Assembly: GCF_029024925.1 (NCBI RefSeq)
Contig: NZ_CP118962.1
Coordinates: forward strand, 656,501-720,500
Source of the DNA: Enterococcus faecalis
Lineage (GTDB): Bacteria > Bacillota > Bacilli > Lactobacillales > Enterococcaceae
DNA length: 64,000 bases
Direction: 5' to 3'
The position numbers were made by a program, and so were the translations under genes. Position 1 is the first letter of the stretch, and each line of letters opens with the position of its first letter. The notes beneath the pieces are model-generated. The model was not told the origin of the DNA. It saw nothing but the letters and a program-made list of their open reading frames with translations, and made no database searches. This document shows positions 34,728-43,577 of the stretch, piece after piece.

Positions 34728-35897
34728 ATGATTCAAGCATTGCTTCAACGATATGAGAAAAAAATTGAACGTCGTAAATTGGAAAAACGAACAGCATTCG
34801 GTGCTTTTGCCGGGCGGATTGGGCTTGTTTCTAATTTATTTTTATTCGTTAGTAAATTTATGATTGGCTTGCTTTCAGGTAGTGTTTCAATCATGGCAGA
34901 TGCCATTAATAGCTTGTCCGATACTATTTCTTCAGTTTTAACATTAGTCGGTTTTTATATTGCTGGTAAGCCAGCGGATAAAGAACATCCCTATGGCCAT
35001 GAACGTTTTGAATATATTAGTGGAATGCTTGTATCATTAGTGATTACGTTTATTGGGTTTGAGTTTCTAACGACCTCCGTGGATCGCATCCTGCATCCAG
35101 AATCAATCAAGGTGACACCCATTTTATTTGCTGTTTTAGCTTTATCAATTGGGATTAAAATTTGGCAAGGGCTGTTTTACAAAAAAGTATCAGCAAAAAT
35201 TGATTCTCAAGCATTAGTTGCTTCTGCTAAGGATAGCTTTAATGATGTTTATACTACATTAGCTGTTTTGATTTCTGCATTTATTGAAGGCGTCACTGGT
35301 TTGCGAATTGATGGATATATTGGTTTTTTAATTGCTGCATATATTATTTATAGTGGGCTGCAGTTAATTCGCAAATTTATTAATGAGTTGATGGGCATGC
35401 GTCCGAGCCAAACAGAAATTGATGAAATGAAGAATGTCTTATCAAAAATGGAAACAATTGTAGGGTATCACGATTTACTGATTCATAATTATGGTCCCAA
35501 CCAAACGTTTGCGTCTGTTCACATTGAAATTGATGATCGCTGGGATTTAAATAAAGCCCATCAGACAATCGATGCGATTGAAGCGAAGTTTAAAGAAGAG
35601 TTGGATGTTAATCTTGTTTGTCATATTGATCCAGTGAATTTGTATGACCCAACACAACAATTTGTTCATCAAACAATCAAAAAGATTATTCGTTCTTTTG
35701 ATGCGTCTTTAAAAGTCCATGATATCCGCTTAGTTACCCATGGCGAAGAACCGAAGATTTTGTTCGACTTGGTTTTACCTACAGAATCAAAATTATCTGA
35801 ATTTGAACTGGGTGTGGAAATTCAACGGCAAGTTTATGAAAAAATTGGTCGTTATAAAGTGGAAATTACCTTCGATCATACGTACTTGTTACAATAA
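34728..35897 (+). CDS. Cation diffusion facilitator, manganese-type (MntE-like)
   Basis: The 389-residue protein has six membrane segments and a cytoplasmic C-terminal domain. The metal site motifs are NSLSD in TM2 (NxxxD) and DSFND in TM5 (DxxxD). Zn transporters of this family usually have His in TM5, whereas the Asp form is typical of Mn exporters (family knowledge). Mn export is therefore the likeliest role. The ATG at 34728 follows TAGGGG at good distance; a GTG at 34710 in the same frame is less likely. Confidence 0.85.
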   Translation: MIQALLQRYEKKIERRKLEKRTAFGAFAGRIGLVSNLFLFVSKFMIGLLSGSVSIMADAINSLSDTISSVLTLVGFYIAGKPADKEHPYGHERFEYISGMLVSLVITFIGFEFLTTSVDRILHPESIKVTPILFAVLALSIGIKIWQGLFYKKVSAKIDSQALVASAKDSFNDVYTTLAVLISAFIEGVTGLRIDGYIGFLIAAYIIYSGLQLIRKFINELMGMRPSQTEIDEMKNVLSKMETIVGYHDLLIHNYGPNQTFASVHIEIDDRWDLNKAHQTIDAIEAKFKEELDVNLVCHIDPVNLYDPTQQFVHQTIKKIIRSFDASLKVHDIRLVTHGEEPKILFDLVLPTESKLSEFELGVEIQRQVYEKIGRYKVEITFDHTYLLQ

Positions 35898-35921
35898 AAG
35901 GGAATAATTAACTAAGTTTTT

Positions 35922-35967
35922 AAGCGAGAGCCAAAAGGTCAAATAGACTTTTAGCTCTCGCTTTTTT
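35922..35967 (+). terminator. Terminator of the CDF gene
   Basis: AAGCGAGAGC (35922-35931) pairs with GCTCTCGCTT (35954-35963), with an inner AAAAG/CTTTT stem, then T6. Confidence 0.9.
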
Positions 35968-36194
35968 GTTTAGAGAATGCAAATCCTTTTGTTATCTGGA
36001 TTCTCTTGATAAGATAAAGGAAGCGGGGGACTTTAAATGAGTGTCTGATTAAAAAAAGATGGTGATTTTTTTATCTTTTTCAGTAACAAAAATCAATTGA
36101 CTTTTCATTGTGAGAAGCGTAGCATATGGATTTGTTTGATAAAAAATAATGAAAAAAGTGAGCGGGTCACTCTAGAGAAAAGGAGTAGAAAAAA

Positions 36195-38018
36195 ATGGCG
36201 GATTTAAAACGACTGTTCATTGGGAAACCATTGAAATCAGCCGAAAATGATGAACATAAATTAAGCAGATTTGCAGCGCTTGCGTTGTTATCTTCTGATG
36301 CACTTTCATCCATTGCGTATGGTACAGAACAAATAGTGGTGGTTCTGGTTACTTTGTCGGCGGCTGCGATTTGGTATTCATTACCAATTGCTGCATTTGT
36401 TATTATTTTACTTATTTCTTTAACATTGTCGTACCGACAAATTATTCATGCGTATCCGCATGGCGGCGGCGCATACGTTGTTAGTAGTGAAAACCTCGGC
36501 AGAAATGCCGGTTTATTGGCTGGTGGTTCGTTGTTAGTCGATTATATGCTAACAGTAGCCGTTTCAGTTTCAGCGGGCGCAGAGGCAATTATATCGGCGA
36601 TTCCGGCGTTATATGGTCATCAAGTAGCAATTTCTATTGGGATTGTGATATTGATTACCTTAATGAACTTGAGAGGCCTGCGAGAATCTGCTTCGTTCTT
36701 AATGTTGCCAGTGTATAGTTTTATCGCAATTATTACATTACTGATTGTTGTTGGGCTATTTAAAATTGTGACTGGCGCACAGCCATTGAATGCGACAGCT
36801 TTACCAGGAGCCGTGGTTCCAGGAATTTCTATTGCCTTAGTTTTACGGGCGTTTTCATCTGGTTCTTCTTCCTTAACAGGGGTTGAAGCAATCAGTAATG
36901 CAGTGCCATTCTTTAAGAAACCACGAGCAAAAAATGCTGCTGGGACGTTAGCGTTAATGGCAACGATTTTAGGGTTCTTCTTCGTGGGGATTACATTTAT
37001 TAACTATTGGTATGGGATTGTGCCCAAAGAAGAAGTGACAGTTCTTTCACAAATTGGGAAAGCGGTCTTTGGTCAAAATATTTTATATTATTTATTACAG
37101 TTTGCTACAGCCTTAATTTTAGCGGTTGCTGCTAACACAGGATTCTCAGCCTTTCCAGTTTTGGCTTATAACTTAGCCAAAGATAAGTTTATGCCGCATA
37201 TGTATATGGATCGTGGCGACCGTTTGGGCTATTCAAATGGTATTTTAACTTTAGCTGCTGGTTCCATTGTTTTATTATTGATTTTCCAAGGTTCCACAGA
37301 ACGTTTAATCCCATTGTATTCAATTGGTGTGTTTATTCCGTTTGCTTTGTCTCAATCGGGGATGGTTGTAAAATGGCGAAAAGAAACTAAAAATTGGTTG
37401 CCAAAATCAATTGCTAATATTGTCGGCGCCTTTATCTCTTTCGCGATTATCGCCATTTTGTTTATTTATCGATTAGGGGATATCTGGCCGTTCTTTATTA
37501 TTATGCCGGTGTTGATTTATGCATTTTATCGGGTCAATACTCACTATAAAAATGTGGCGGAACAGCTACGTTTAGAAGATGGGGCACAGTTGCATGAGTT
37601 TGACGGGAATACAGTTATTGTTTTAGTAGGGAACGTAACCAAGGCAAATGTCGGCGCCTTGAACTATGCGCGTTCCATTGGTGATTATGTTGTTGCCATG
37701 CATGTCTCAATGGATGAAAACGTTGAGAAGGAAAAAGAAATTCAGGAAGAGTTTAAAAAACACTTCCCAGACGTTCGTCTATCAATTGTCCATTCTTCGT
37801 ATCGTTCACTGCAAAACCCTATCTTACGTTATGTTGATTTGGTTAGTAAAAATGCCACGAAGCATAACTACAGTACAACAGTTTTAGTACCACAATTTGT
37901 ACCAAATAAACGTTGGCAAAATATTTTGCATAACCAAACAAGTTTACGCTTGCGGATTCGTTTAGCGTGGCGGGAAAATATTATTGTGGCTACCTATAGT
38001 TATCACTTGAAAAAATAA
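36195..38018 (+). CDS. kimA: KimA-type potassium importer (APC superfamily)
   Basis: The 607-residue protein has about twelve membrane segments followed by a cytoplasmic domain from about residue 465 (TVIVLVGNVTKANVGALNYA). The first 150 residues match my memory of Bacillus KimA (YdaO) very closely: FIGKPLKSAENDEHKLSRFA, LSSDALSSIAYGTEQ and AYPHGGGAYVVSSENLG. KimA is a high-affinity K+ importer inhibited by c-di-AMP (family knowledge). AAAGGAGTAG precedes the ATG. In Bacillus a ydaO riboswitch controls it; I see none here. It shares this window with a second K+ importer, Kup. Confidence 0.88.
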   Translation: MADLKRLFIGKPLKSAENDEHKLSRFAALALLSSDALSSIAYGTEQIVVVLVTLSAAAIWYSLPIAAFVIILLISLTLSYRQIIHAYPHGGGAYVVSSENLGRNAGLLAGGSLLVDYMLTVAVSVSAGAEAIISAIPALYGHQVAISIGIVILITLMNLRGLRESASFLMLPVYSFIAIITLLIVVGLFKIVTGAQPLNATALPGAVVPGISIALVLRAFSSGSSSLTGVEAISNAVPFFKKPRAKNAAGTLALMATILGFFFVGITFINYWYGIVPKEEVTVLSQIGKAVFGQNILYYLLQFATALILAVAANTGFSAFPVLAYNLAKDKFMPHMYMDRGDRLGYSNGILTLAAGSIVLLLIFQGSTERLIPLYSIGVFIPFALSQSGMVVKWRKETKNWLPKSIANIVGAFISFAIIAILFIYRLGDIWPFFIIMPVLIYAFYRVNTHYKNVAEQLRLEDGAQLHEFDGNTVIVLVGNVTKANVGALNYARSIGDYVVAMHVSMDENVEKEKEIQEEFKKHFPDVRLSIVHSSYRSLQNPILRYVDLVSKNATKHNYSTTVLVPQFVPNKRWQNILHNQTSLRLRIRLAWRENIIVATYSYHLKK

Positions 38019-38022
38019 AAAA

Positions 38023-38053
38023 AAGTCTGCCATCTTTTGATGGCAGATTTTTT
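38023..38053. terminator. Bidirectional terminator between kimA and the GNAT gene
   Basis: TCTGCCATC (38026-38034) pairs perfectly with GATGGCAGA (38039-38047) around TTTT, with A8 before and T7 after. Confidence 0.92.
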
Positions 38054-38517
38054 TATTGACGTAATTGTTTTTGATAAATTCTAGCGCAAGACTGCTCTTC
38101 GGTGGTTACCATTGTCAAAAATTCCCAGTCATATCTTTCATAAAAAGTAGTATGGTCTGTAAGCAGATAAAGCTTTTTAAATCCAGAATTAGCAAGAAAA
38201 TCACCAACTGTTGTTAAAAGAATTCCTGCTAAGCCTTGGTGACGAAATGTTGGTTCGACATACAATGCACAAAGGTTTGGCGTAAGGTCTGCACGATTGT
38301 GGAAGTCATTATCAATTACGCCCACGCCTGCAACGATGTCCTGCTGTTTATTCAAGCAGACCCACCAATGTGGTACGTGGTTTTCGCTAGTTAGCATTTC
38401 CTGCATACTTCCTTGATACGCTTCAGCGGGGATTTGCCACTTTTGGCTAAACCATTGAGCAGCTGACGGAATTAAGTGTGGTTGTTGGTTTAAATCGATA
38501 ATAGTATAGTTAGACAT
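38053..38517 (-). CDS. GNAT family N-acetyltransferase
   Basis: From the ATG at 38517 (preceded on the minus strand by CTAGGAGATC) the product is 154 residues. It has the GNAT core ALYVEPTFRHQGLAGILLTTV, with the acetyl-CoA loop RHQGLA, and a C-terminal YERYDWEFL typical of small-molecule acetyltransferases. An in-frame start at 38550 lies in the upstream terminator hairpin and is not used. It lies just behind the opu operon on the same strand. Confidence 0.8.
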   Translation of the reverse strand: MSNYTIIDLNQQPHLIPSAAQWFSQKWQIPAEAYQGSMQEMLTSENHVPHWWVCLNKQQDIVAGVGVIDNDFHNRADLTPNLCALYVEPTFRHQGLAGILLTTVGDFLANSGFKKLYLLTDHTTFYERYDWEFLTMVTTEEQSCARIYQKQLRQ

Positions 38518-38533
38518 TATTGATCTCCTAGAT

Positions 38534-38578
38534 AAAAGAACAGATCCCATTGAAAAGAAACAATGTTGGATCTGCTCT
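38534..38578 (-). terminator. Terminator of the opuC-type operon
   Basis: On the minus strand AGAGCAGATCC..CATTG pairs with CAATGGGATCTGTTCT, followed by TTTT. It lies 11 bases behind the last permease gene. Confidence 0.75.
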
Positions 38579-38588
38579 GTATTTTTTA

Positions 38589-39251
38589 TTAATTGGAATG
38601 TTTGCTAGCTGGGTCTAAACGCCGTTCAATAATCCCTAGAACCCAATCTGTGATAATCGCCATAAAGGCCGTTGGTAAGGCACCGACTAAAATGATAGAA
38701 GCACCATCTGTGGCATTGGTTCCACGAATAATAATATCCCCTAAACCACCAGCTCCAACGAAAGCACCAATCGCAGTAATCCCGATTGCGACGACTAACG
38801 CATTTCGAATACCTGCCATGATTACTGAAACAGATAAAGGTAACTCGACCATATAAAGAAGTTGTACTTTTGTCATACCCATTCCTTTACCAACATCTAA
38901 AATATTGCGATCCACTTGAATCATGCCAGTGTACGTATTCTTGATGATTGGTAGGAGAGAATAAAGGAAGACCGTTACAACCACCGTGTTGACGCCTAAG
39001 CCCATTCCCAACATTAAAATCGAAAGCATTGCCAAAGCTGGTACTGTTTGGATAATGTTCGCTAAACGGATAATCCAGTTGGCTAAGCTACGTTTACGTG
39101 AAATCATAATCCCAATAGGAATCCCGACAATTGCAGCAAAGATTACGCCATAAATCGAAATTAAAAAGTGACGTAAAAATTGTTGAAAGACGTAGCCGCC
39201 ATTTTGTTGGAAATAGTAGATAAATTGTTGGAATAAATTCATATTATTCAT
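38589..39251 (-). CDS. opuCD: Quaternary-amine ABC transporter permease, OpuCD type
   Basis: The 220-residue protein has five or six membrane segments and the binding-protein-dependent permease signature GKGMGMTKVQLLYMVELPLS with the EAA loop. It pairs with the OpuCB-like permease at 40178; both contact the ATPase at 40817. The operon is read ATPase, permease, binding protein, permease, the OpuC order of Bacillus and Listeria, for choline-derived osmolytes such as glycine betaine or carnitine. Confidence 0.9.
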   Translation of the reverse strand: MNNMNLFQQFIYYFQQNGGYVFQQFLRHFLISIYGVIFAAIVGIPIGIMISRKRSLANWIIRLANIIQTVPALAMLSILMLGMGLGVNTVVVTVFLYSLLPIIKNTYTGMIQVDRNILDVGKGMGMTKVQLLYMVELPLSVSVIMAGIRNALVVAIGITAIGAFVGAGGLGDIIIRGTNATDGASIILVGALPTAFMAIITDWVLGIIERRLDPASKHSN

Positions 39252-39254
39252 CTG

Positions 39255-40178
39255 TTACTCCCCCTCAAAATAGTTATTTTCTTTTAAGAAACGTTCGGCT
39301 ACGACAGCAGGTTCAATTAAATCATTATCTGCTTGATAGTTCAATTCTTGCATTTTTTTGGTAGAAATTTTACCATCTAAGCGATTTAAGACATCTTTAA
39401 TTTCCGGCGTTTCTTTTAATAATTTGTCACTAACCACAGGAGCGGCATCATAAGGCGGGAAGAAGCGCTTGTCATCTTTTAACATGACTAAATCGTAACT
39501 ACCAATCCGGCCATCTGTTGAGTAACCTAAGATGACGTCCATTTTTCCAGCGTTGACTGCATCGTACACCAAGCCAATTTGCATTGGTAAAATAGATTTA
39601 AATTGGAAGTTGTATTCCTTTTTAAAGCCTTCATAACCGTCGCCTTCACGTGTGATCCACGCAGTATCGACACCAGCAACTAATTTGTCTGCGACTTTCC
39701 CTAAATCACTGACTGTTTTTAAATTGTATTTCTCAGCCGTTTCTTTTGTAACTAAGAATACATAAGTATTTTCAAATCCATATGAAGGGAACCAAGTTTG
39801 TTGATAACGTTTTTCAAATTCTGATTGAACTAGGTTAAACGCTTTTTTAGGGTCTTTTTCCGCTGGTAAACCAAGCGTAGTAGTCACGTCAGTACCAGTA
39901 TAACGAGCTGCAGAAATTGAGGCATCTCCGTTTAACATTGCTTGGTGATTGATGGTAGTAGTGGCTAAGTTGTTAATCACATTTGTTTTTTTATCTGTGT
40001 AATGCTCAACCATATCCGCTACAATGCTCCCTAAAATCTGCGCTTCTGAAGTAATCCCACCTGTAATGGCGACAGTGTTATCATCAGAAGTTGAAGCGAG
40101 ACCAGGTAAAGAACAACCTGCCAATAAAAGTAAACTGCTTAAGAAGAGTAAGCTTAACTTGAGTTTCTTTTTCATCAT
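39255..40178 (-). CDS. opuCC: Glycine betaine/carnitine/choline-binding lipoprotein, OpuCC type
   Basis: The 307-residue protein starts with a lipoprotein signal (LSLLFLSSLLLLAGCSLPG, lipobox LAGC near residue 22), so it is anchored outside the membrane. The mature part is the OpuAC domain (ITGGITSEAQILGSIVADMV near the start). Aromatic residues that could cage a quaternary amine are present, but the exact ligand cannot be read. It overlaps the upstream permease gene by one base and is 3 bases from the downstream one. Confidence 0.92.
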   Translation of the reverse strand: MMKKKLKLSLLFLSSLLLLAGCSLPGLASTSDDNTVAITGGITSEAQILGSIVADMVEHYTDKKTNVINNLATTTINHQAMLNGDASISAARYTGTDVTTTLGLPAEKDPKKAFNLVQSEFEKRYQQTWFPSYGFENTYVFLVTKETAEKYNLKTVSDLGKVADKLVAGVDTAWITREGDGYEGFKKEYNFQFKSILPMQIGLVYDAVNAGKMDVILGYSTDGRIGSYDLVMLKDDKRFFPPYDAAPVVSDKLLKETPEIKDVLNRLDGKISTKKMQELNYQADNDLIEPAVVAERFLKENNYFEGE

Positions 40179-40813
40179 TATTCGCCCTCCCTTAAAGCTT
40201 TTGGCGTTAAACGATTTTCTAATAATCCAAGAAGAACATCTGCTAAAAGCGCTAAAATAGTTACCGGAATAGTCCCGCCAAAGATTAATTCTGGCTGATA
40301 GTTATTTAATCCACTGAAAATCATATCACCAAGACCACCTGCACCAATATAAGAAGCCAGTGTAGCCCAAGCAATGACATAGACAGCAGCTAAACGAATG
40401 CCGGCCATAATTGTTGGCATGGCAATGGGTAATTCAACACTAAAAATAGACTGTAAATTGGTCATGCCCATGCCTTTAGCAACATCTCGGTAATTTTCAT
40501 CGACATTTTTCATTCCGATATACGTGTTTCTTAAAATAGGTAGAAGGGAATAGATGAATAGCGCGATAATAGCGGGTGTTTTGCCGACACCAAAAATTGG
40601 AATCATCAAAGCTAATAAAGCCAACGAAGGAACCGTTTGTAAGGCACTTGTTAAACCAATGACAATATTGGCTACTTTGGGCAAACGTGTTAACCAAACG
40701 CCAACGGGCACAGCGATAGCGACCCCTAATAAAAGTGCAAAGAATGAAATATAAATATGTTCAATACTTTTTGAAATCATTTCTGATCCATATTCTTGAA
40801 AGAAGCTACTCAT
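40178..40813 (-). CDS. opuCB: Quaternary-amine ABC transporter permease, OpuCB type
   Basis: The 211-residue protein has about six membrane segments and the EAA-type loop [20 protein letters not shown]. It is closely related to the OpuCD-like permease in the same operon, and both carry the [20 protein letters not shown] motif. It follows the ATPase gene by 3 bases. Confidence 0.9.
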   Translation of the reverse strand: MSSFFQEYGSEMISKSIEHIYISFFALLLGVAIAVPVGVWLTRLPKVANIVIGLTSALQTVPSLALLALMIPIFGVGKTPAIIALFIYSLLPILRNTYIGMKNVDENYRDVAKGMGMTNLQSIFSVELPIAMPTIMAGIRLAAVYVIAWATLASYIGAGGLGDMIFSGLNNYQPELIFGGTIPVTILALLADVLLGLLENRLTPKALREGE

Positions 40814-40816
40814 TGC

Positions 40817-42001
40817 TTACGCCTCCTCTTTATCAGTTTCGGACTCGCTTTGTTTTGCTTCTACAGCTTCACTAATCGTTGTTTCATCGCCCCAGATAAC
40901 ATCATAAACAATGTCAACAAGGGAAGCACGTGTTAAGATGCCCACCACTCGTTTTTGTTCATCAACGACTGGCACATATTTTAAGCCGCGTTTTAAGATT
41001 CTTTGTAAAGCATCACGTAAAAGAGCGGTTTTTTGAACAAAGAAGACATCTTTATTCAAGATATCACCAACACTAGAAGCTTTGCCACGTTGCTGATCTA
41101 ATGTTTCAACATCGATAAAGCCTTTAAGCACATTGGAATTATCAACAACTAATAAGGTATCAACCCGTTTTTCACGCATCAATTTAATCGCTTCTTGTAA
41201 AGATTTTTCCGGCGTGATAGTAATAGCTGAATTTAACATGACTTCATCCACTGTGGTGAAATCAGGTTTGGCTTGTAATAGGCGATCTTCTCCGATGAGT
41301 TCTTCTACAAATTCATTGGCTGGATGACGTAAAATATTATCTGGTGTGTCAAATTGAATTACTTTGCCTTCGCTCATAATGGCAATTTTATTTGCTAATT
41401 TCAACGCTTCATCCATATCATGGGTAACAAAGACAATAGTTTTTCCTAAACGTTCTTGCAAATCTTTCACTAAATCTTGTAATGAATCACGGGTGATAGG
41501 ATCTAAAGCACCAAAAGGTTCATCCATTAGAATAATATCTTGATTGGCAGCTAAAGCCCGCACAACGCCGATTCTTTGTTGTTGTCCCCCAGAAAGTTCA
41601 TTGGGATAGCGGTCCAACATTTCTCGTGGTAACTCAACCAAATCAATCATTTTTTCGGCTATCTTGTTGCGTTCTTCCACAGGTACTTTTAATAATTTAG
41701 GCACTAAAACGATATTTTCACGAATGGTCATGTGAGGCATCAAGCCGATATTTTGAATGACATAGCCAATTTGGCGACGTAGCTCTACAGGATTGATTTT
41801 TTGAATATCTTGGCCATCAATTAAAATTTTTCCTTTTGAAGGGTCAGTCATGCGGTTAAGCATCCGCATTGATGTTGTTTTTCCACTACCACTTGTTCCG
41901 ATGAAGCAGATAAATTCACCTTTATCGAAAGACAAATTAATGTCATCAACGGCGACTTTTCCGCCTTTATAAAATTTTGATACATGCTGAAATTCTATCA
42001 A
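40817..42001 (-). CDS. opuCA: Quaternary-amine ABC transporter ATPase with CBS domains, OpuCA type
   Basis: The protein has Walker A GTSGSGKTT, signature LSGGQQQRIGVVRALA, Walker B IILMDEPFGALD and the H-loop VTHD, followed by two CBS domains from about residue 250 that in OpuCA-type transporters respond to ionic strength or c-di-AMP (family knowledge). I choose the TTG at 41999-42001 (MIEFQHVSKFYKGG; 394 residues) because GAGGTGA lies 5 bases before it. A GTG nine bases upstream (end 42010) gives MSKLIEF but has no ribosome binding site. The promoter lies just upstream. Confidence 0.93.
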   Translation of the reverse strand: MIEFQHVSKFYKGGKVAVDDINLSFDKGEFICFIGTSGSGKTTSMRMLNRMTDPSKGKILIDGQDIQKINPVELRRQIGYVIQNIGLMPHMTIRENIVLVPKLLKVPVEERNKIAEKMIDLVELPREMLDRYPNELSGGQQQRIGVVRALAANQDIILMDEPFGALDPITRDSLQDLVKDLQERLGKTIVFVTHDMDEALKLANKIAIMSEGKVIQFDTPDNILRHPANEFVEELIGEDRLLQAKPDFTTVDEVMLNSAITITPEKSLQEAIKLMREKRVDTLLVVDNSNVLKGFIDVETLDQQRGKASSVGDILNKDVFFVQKTALLRDALQRILKRGLKYVPVVDEQKRVVGILTRASLVDIVYDVIWGDETTISEAVEAKQSESETDKEEA

Positions 42002-42045
42002 CTTACTCACCTCAACTAAATATTTTGAAAATGTATCTTATTACT

Positions 42046-42074
42046 AGTATGCTATAAAAATGCGATTTCGACAA
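42046..42074 (-). promoter_or_regulatory. Promoter of the opuC-type operon
   Basis: On the minus strand TTGTCG (plus 42069-42074), a 17-base spacer and CATACT (plus 42046-42051). Confidence 0.5.
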
Positions 42075-42129
42075 ATGTAATCTATTTTTAATGGGAAAAA
42101 GAAGGCGGTAAAATTTTTTTAATTCGTTC

Positions 42130-42171
42130 TAAAAAAAAGAAAAGATAACTATTGTTTAGTAAAAGTTATCT
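42130..42171 (-). terminator. Minus-strand terminator upstream of opuCA
   Basis: AGATAACT (42143-42150) and AGTTATCT (42164-42171) form an 8-bp stem. On the minus strand the run TTTTCTTTTTTTT follows. No minus-strand gene ends here. Confidence 0.6.
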
Positions 42172-42304
42172 GAACGAAACAAGATGTTAAAAAGAGTATT
42201 CTGAGAAGGAAGAAAAGCCGCTATAACAAAGAAAAGTGTACTTTGTAGCAAGTTGACGGGAGCTGAGTTTTTCATTAGAATGGAAAGAGAACAAGGGAAT
42301 AAAA

Positions 42305-42420
42305 TAAAAAAAGGCGCTTCATGATTTAGCGGCAACTAAATCACGAAGCCTTGAATAGTCACCTGTGCAAGTGGACCATCAAGTTGCCCGTTCAATCAAT
42401 GGAAACCATTGATCACTTTT
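42305..42420 (-). ncRNA. Candidate small RNA on the minus strand, about 115 nt
   Basis: Read on the minus strand: a hairpin ATCAATGG-TTT-CCATTGAT (plus 42395-42413), a second hairpin around GTCCACTTG/CAGGTGAC, then a terminator (plus 42306-42349). A TAAAAT -10-like box lies at plus 42421-42426 with no convincing -35. No reading frame of note. The 5' end is uncertain; family unknown. Confidence 0.45.
42306..42349 (-). terminator. Minus-strand terminator of the candidate small RNA
   Basis: On the minus strand GCTTCGTGATTTAG (plus 42336-42349) pairs with CTAAATCATGAAGC (plus 42316-42329) with one G-T wobble, followed by CCTTTTTTTA. Confidence 0.8.
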
Positions 42421-42504
42421 ATTTTACTGAATTTTTGAAAAAATTACCAGTTTTTTTAAGAAGTAAGAAGTGGAAGAACGAAGGATGCTTTTTATGGAAT
42501 GTGC

Positions 42505-42538
42505 AATGACGTTCAGAAAAATCTGAAGGTCATTTTTT
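42505..42538 (+). terminator. Plus-strand terminator-like hairpin without an upstream gene
   Basis: AATGACGTTCAG pairs with CTGAAGGTCATT (one mismatch) around a short A-rich loop, followed by T6. Confidence 0.65.
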
Positions 42539-42574
42539 ATTCTCTTGTTCAAACATTCAAACATAGGGGAAGAG

Positions 42575-42613
42575 AGACGGACGTAATTTTGTCACCGATT
42601 ATTACGTCCGTCT
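42575..42613 (-). repeat. Perfect 13-bp inverted repeat behind the dioxygenase gene
   Basis: AGACGGACGTAAT (42575-42587) and ATTACGTCCGTCT (42601-42613) are exact inverse complements, 24 bases behind the end of the reverse-strand gene. A T tract is missing on both strands. It probably shapes the 3' end of that mRNA. Confidence 0.7.
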
Positions 42614-42636
42614 TCCGTTGTTTTCTAAAGCGTTGG

Positions 42637-43527
42637 TTACATGTCTTTGTAGAGGTTGGCTTCAATTGCAGTCCGTTTTGGTTCTAAAAAAGGCGGTAAA
42701 GCCAACGTTTCCCCTAAATGCTCTAGAGGCTCATCCAATGTAAAGCCAGGAGCCAAAGTAGCAAATTCAACCCGATTCCCGCCTGGTTCACGAATGTATA
42801 AACTTTTAAAATATCCACGACTTACATACATTTCAATTTCCCAGCCTTGTGCTAAAGCGCGCGTGTGTAGTTCTTGTAATGCTTCATCATCAGCCACAGA
42901 AAAAGCAATATGATCCATACTGCCACGCCCCATTCGGCTTGTTTTATCCGACGTTGTTTGATGAACAGAAAAGCTTTCCGTCTCACTTAAAATAATCGTA
43001 TTGCCAACTGCTTGCCAACCAAGAAATGTTTCAAAAAAGGCCAAGGTTTTTTCAGAATCTGGCACATGAAATTCAGTAGAGGCCAAACCGATAATTTGAA
43101 CCGCTGCTGGAATGTCGTTAGAAACAACGAGTGTTTCTTTTAATGGATTTTCAGGAACTTCTGTCAGGATAATATGCGTATCATCTGGATCACTGAAATG
43201 TAGGCTCTTTTCTTTTTTGTTAAATGGAATTTTATTTTCTGTTAAACGTTGTTCCCAAAAGGAAAGGCTATTTTGGGGGATTTTTAAGCCAATCGTGGCT
43301 AAATAATTTTTTTCTTCATAGCGGTTGCCTAATAAGGGCACGATAAAAAAAGTTACTAAGCTTCCCGGTGTGCCTTGATAATCGCCATAAAAATAATGAG
43401 GCATGCGATTGTTGTCTTGATTTACGGTATTTTTGACAAAGCGTAAGCCTAACAATTTTGTATAGAATGATTGGTTTTCTTGACCATGACGCGCTAATAG
43501 TGAAACATGATGAAATTGAGCATGCAT
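42637..43527 (-). CDS. VOC-family ring-cleaving dioxygenase (MhqO-like)
   Basis: The 296-residue protein has two glyoxalase/VOC modules (HHVSLLARHGQENQSFYTKL at the start; STEFHVPDSEKTLAFFETFL in the second half) and metal ligands such as the His in MDHIAFSV and the Glu in NRVEFATLAPG. It resembles Bacillus MhqO/MhqA-type extradiol dioxygenases that handle quinones and catechols. GAGGAGGAACTC precedes the ATG on the minus strand. A strong promoter with an overlapping perfect palindrome indicates repressor control. Confidence 0.85.
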   Translation of the reverse strand: MHAQFHHVSLLARHGQENQSFYTKLLGLRFVKNTVNQDNNRMPHYFYGDYQGTPGSLVTFFIVPLLGNRYEEKNYLATIGLKIPQNSLSFWEQRLTENKIPFNKKEKSLHFSDPDDTHIILTEVPENPLKETLVVSNDIPAAVQIIGLASTEFHVPDSEKTLAFFETFLGWQAVGNTIILSETESFSVHQTTSDKTSRMGRGSMDHIAFSVADDEALQELHTRALAQGWEIEMYVSRGYFKSLYIREPGGNRVEFATLAPGFTLDEPLEHLGETLALPPFLEPKRTAIEANLYKDM

Positions 43528-43554
43528 TTTGAGTTCCTCCTCTAAATAACTATG

Positions 43555-43577
43555 TATACTTACTTAAAGTAAGTATA
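43555..43577. promoter_or_regulatory. Perfect 23-bp operator-like palindrome
   Basis: TATACTTACTT-A-AAGTAAGTATA is an exact inverted repeat that covers the -10 box and start region of the dioxygenase promoter, as expected for a MarR/PadR/TetR-type repressor site. No such repressor gene lies next to it. Confidence 0.75.

Larger units (their letters stand above)
42075..42636. other. Gene-free region with several hairpins between opuCA and the dioxygenase gene
   Basis: No credible coding frame is seen. It contains a minus-strand terminator hairpin at 42143-42171 followed by a T-rich tract, a structured interval with a second minus-strand terminator at 42306-42349, a plus-strand hairpin with T6 at 42505-42538, and a perfect 13-bp stem at 42575-42613. 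Terminators without genes to terminate suggest small RNAs. Confidence 0.6.

Noticed and set aside
35968-36194. ydaO-type c-di-AMP riboswitch before kimA
   Set aside because: Bacillus kimA has one, but I could not find the conserved core in these 227 bases.
42499-42687. 62-codon frame in the gene-free region
   Set aside because: It runs through a terminator hairpin and a 13-bp inverted repeat and has no convincing start.
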